Assembly: GCA_947304475.1 (NCBI GenBank)
Contig: CAMZBE010000007.1
Span: forward strand, 1 to 13,999
DNA length: 13,999 nt
Reading direction: 5' to 3'
DNA from: an uncultured Clostridia bacterium
GTDB lineage: Bacteria; Bacillota; Clostridia; Oscillospirales; CAG-272
Part shown: positions 11,968 to 13,999 of the stretch, one piece after another
Position numbering within the stretch: the first letter of the stretch is position 1
Layout: every line of letters starts with the position of its first letter
The notes under the pieces: model-generated
What the model was told of the DNA's origin: nothing
Databases searched by the model: none
The model's input: only the letters and a program-made list of their open reading frames with translations
Translations under genes and position numbers: made by a program

Positions 11968-13999
11968 ATGGCGTTCAGTCAGAAGACACTTGCGACACTT
12001 GAATACGATAAGATCATCGCGGCGCTTGCCGAATGCTGTGCGACCGACGGCGCGCGCGCGATGGCACTTTCTCTTTTGCCTACCGACGATCCCGACCTCG
12101 TCAAACGGCGGCAGGAACGTTGCGCCGCCGCTCGCCGCCTGATCGGATCGAAAGGGTATCCGCCGTTTACCGCTCCCGAGGACGTGCTTTCCGCGACCGA
12201 CCGCGCCGATAAAGGTGCAACCCTCTCGACAGGGGAACTGTTGCATATTTCGGCGCTGCTCCATTCGGCGCGCGGGATTCTCGATTACCACAACTCCGAC
12301 CATCCCTTCGACACCGCGCTCGACGAACATTTTTCGCGTTTGCAGACCGAGCGTCCGCTTGAGAGTGCGATCGACCGCGCGATCCAGGCAGAAGATTTGA
12401 TCGCGGACGAGGCAAGCCCCGCGCTCGCCGACATCCGCCGTAAGATCCGGCAGACCAACAACAAGATCAAGGATATTCTGCAGAGTTATACGGGCAGCAC
12501 GCGCGCCGGCTACTTGCAGGACAACGTCGTGACCGTCCGCAACGGGCGTTACGTGATCCCGGTGAAGGCGGAGAATAAGAACGACGTCAAGGGACTGGTC
12601 CACGATACCTCGTCGTCGGGCGCGACGCTTTTCATCGAACCGATGGCGGTGATCGAGGCGAACAACGAACTCCGGACGCTGCAGTCGCGCGAGGACCGCG
12701 AGATCGAAAGGATCCTCGCCGAACTCTCCGCCGCCGTCTCCGAACAGTCGGGGATCATCCGCCTCGACTATCACACGATCACGGAACTGGCGTTCTATTT
12801 TGCCGAGGGCTCGCTTGCCGACAAAATGAAGGCAAATCAGCCGACCGTTTCCGACCGTCCCTTAATCGACCTCAAACGCGCTCGCCACCCCCTGATCGAC
12901 GCGAACAAGGTCGTCCCGATCGACGTTTCGCTCGGCGAAGATTACGACACGCTGATCATTACCGGTCCGAATACGGGCGGTAAGACCGTGACGCTGAAGA
13001 CGCTCGGGCTGTTCGTTATGATGGCGCAGGCGGGATTGCAGATCCCGGCGGAAGAGAACTCCAGGATCGGCGTTTTCTCGGACGTTCTGGCGGATATCGG
13101 AGACGAACAGAGCATCGAACAGTCGCTCTCGACCTTCTCGTCGCACATGGTCAATATCGTGGATATTCTCGGCAAGGTCGGTGAGGGGACGCTTGTTCTT
13201 TTCGACGAACTCGGCGCCGGGACCGATCCGATCGAGGGCGCGGCGCTCGCCGTTTCGATCCTCGAAGAGGTCAGACGCCAAGGGGCGAAGATCGGGGCGA
13301 CCACCCACTACGCCGAACTGAAGGCGTACGCGCTCGATACGCCGGGCGTGATGAACGCTTCGTGCGAATTCGACGTCGACACGCTTCGCCCGACCTATAA
13401 ACTGATCGTCGGGACGCCGGGAAAATCCAACGCTTTCGCCATCTCCGAACGGCTCGGATTGCCCGCGTCCGTCGTATGCGAAGCGAAGGAGCGCGTCTCG
13501 GGCGAGAACCGCCGCTTTGAAAACGTGATCGAACGGCTTGAGACCGACCGGATCGCGATGGAGCGCAACCGGGAAGAGACCGAACGGCTTCGCCTTGAAT
13601 ACGAACGCTTCAAGCAGGACGCGGAAAAACGCCTGCAGGAGAAGATCGCCGGTTCCGAAAAAGAGATCGAAAAGGAACGTGAACGCGCAAGACAGATGAT
13701 CGACTCTGCGCGCGCGAACAGCGAGTTCGTTTTCAAACAACTCGAAGAGATCCGGAAGAAACAGGAGAGCGGACAGTTCGCCCGCGAACTTGCGGAAGCC
13801 AGAGCCGCGGTGCGCGACGCGCTGAAAAGAAGCGACGACGTCTATTCGTCCTTCTCGGGAAACTATTCGCTTGACGAGGAATACGTTCCGCCGCGCCCCT
13901 ACAAGGTCGGCGACGCCGTGTATCTCGTCCCGTATCACGGGGAGGGGGAGATCACCTCTCTGCCGGGCGCGGACGGTCTTTACGGCGTGCGTTCCGGGA
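11968..13999 (+). CDS. mutS2: Endonuclease MutS2, 3'-truncated by window edge
   Basis: MutS2 is a MutS-family ATPase that suppresses recombination in some bacteria and acts on collided ribosomes in Bacillus subtilis. The frame runs open from the ATG at 11968 (AAGGAG 9 nt upstream, MAFSQKTLATLEYDKI) to the window end, giving 677 residues of an expected 780-800. The core lever region precedes Walker A TGPNTGGKT (332-340) and Walker B LVLFDELGAGTDP (Asp413-Glu414), then a TTHYAEL switch region. A long charged coiled coil spans about 505-620. A KOW-like segment YKVGDAVYLVPY (645-656) comes last; the C-terminal Smr nuclease domain lies beyond the edge. It lacks the MutS1 mismatch-recognition N-terminus. 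The gene follows recO by 22 nt and is probably in the same operon. Confidence 0.97.
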   Translation, partial: MAFSQKTLATLEYDKIIAALAECCATDGARAMALSLLPTDDPDLVKRRQERCAAARRLIGSKGYPPFTAPEDVLSATDRADKGATLSTGELLHISALLHSARGILDYHNSDHPFDTALDEHFSRLQTERPLESAIDRAIQAEDLIADEASPALADIRRKIRQTNNKIKDILQSYTGSTRAGYLQDNVVTVRNGRYVIPVKAENKNDVKGLVHDTSSSGATLFIEPMAVIEANNELRTLQSREDREIERILAELSAAVSEQSGIIRLDYHTITELAFYFAEGSLADKMKANQPTVSDRPLIDLKRARHPLIDANKVVPIDVSLGEDYDTLIITGPNTGGKTVTLKTLGLFVMMAQAGLQIPAEENSRIGVFSDVLADIGDEQSIEQSLSTFSSHMVNIVDILGKVGEGTLVLFDELGAGTDPIEGAALAVSILEEVRRQGAKIGATTHYAELKAYALDTPGVMNASCEFDVDTLRPTYKLIVGTPGKSNAFAISERLGLPASVVCEAKERVSGENRRFENVIERLETDRIAMERNREETERLRLEYERFKQDAEKRLQEKIAGSEKEIEKERERARQMIDSARANSEFVFKQLEEIRKKQESGQFARELAEARAAVRDALKRSDDVYSSFSGNYSLDEEYVPPRPYKVGDAVYLVPYHGEGEITSLPGADGLYGVRSG

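Overview
The window looks like a chromosomal segment from an endospore-forming member of the Firmicutes, most likely an uncultured Clostridia lineage. The support is a full-length Spo0A with a near-canonical DNA-binding half, three further sporulation genes (ylbJ/spoVV, yqfC, yqfD), Firmicutes-type gene order, strong AAGGAG-type ribosome binding sites and TTGNNN-N17-TANAAT promoters. Coding regions are fairly GC-rich by eye, while the main intergenic region is AT-rich. I see no mobile element, phage gene, CRISPR array, rRNA or tRNA.

Layout. (1) 1-2928 (+): the 3' part of ispE (isoprenoid precursor synthesis), then an LtaS-like membrane phosphotransferase with an added C-terminal IPT/TIG-like domain and anchor helix. 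(2) 2973-3752 (-): spo0A, converging on the previous gene with a hairpin terminator between them. (3) 3753-4147: a 395-bp divergent regulatory region holding a spo0A promoter, a perfect 0A box, an imperfect inverted repeat and an extended -10 promoter for the next gene. (4) 4148-5920 (+): GTP-dependent phosphoenolpyruvate carboxykinase, closed by two hairpins 1 nt apart. (5) 5995-7191 (-): a 77-residue Cys-rich protein of unknown function with its own strong promoter, and upstream of it ylbJ. (6) 7250-8669 (+): yqfC-yqfD, overlapping and divergent from ylbJ, with candidate sigma-E promoters interlocked in the short gap. (7) 8701-13999 (+): phoH-ybeY-era-recO-mutS2, a tight housekeeping operon for ribosome maturation, RNA and DNA repair; it appears to start at its own vegetative promoter inside the end of yqfD, and mutS2 runs off the window.

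How they fit together. Spo0A is the master switch for sporulation. YlbJ, YqfC and YqfD belong to the later mother-cell (sigma-E) programme in Bacillus. PEPCK links to gluconeogenic or fermentative C3/C4 carbon flow. YbeY, Era and the PhoH-like ATPase are linked to rRNA processing and 30S maturation, RecO to recombinational repair, and MutS2 to DNA or ribosome-collision surveillance. No wholly new multi-gene system is evident. The items most worth following up are the regulatory architecture around spo0A and ylbJ/yqfC, the small Cys-rich protein, the unusual LtaS-like architecture and the divergent Spo0A receiver.
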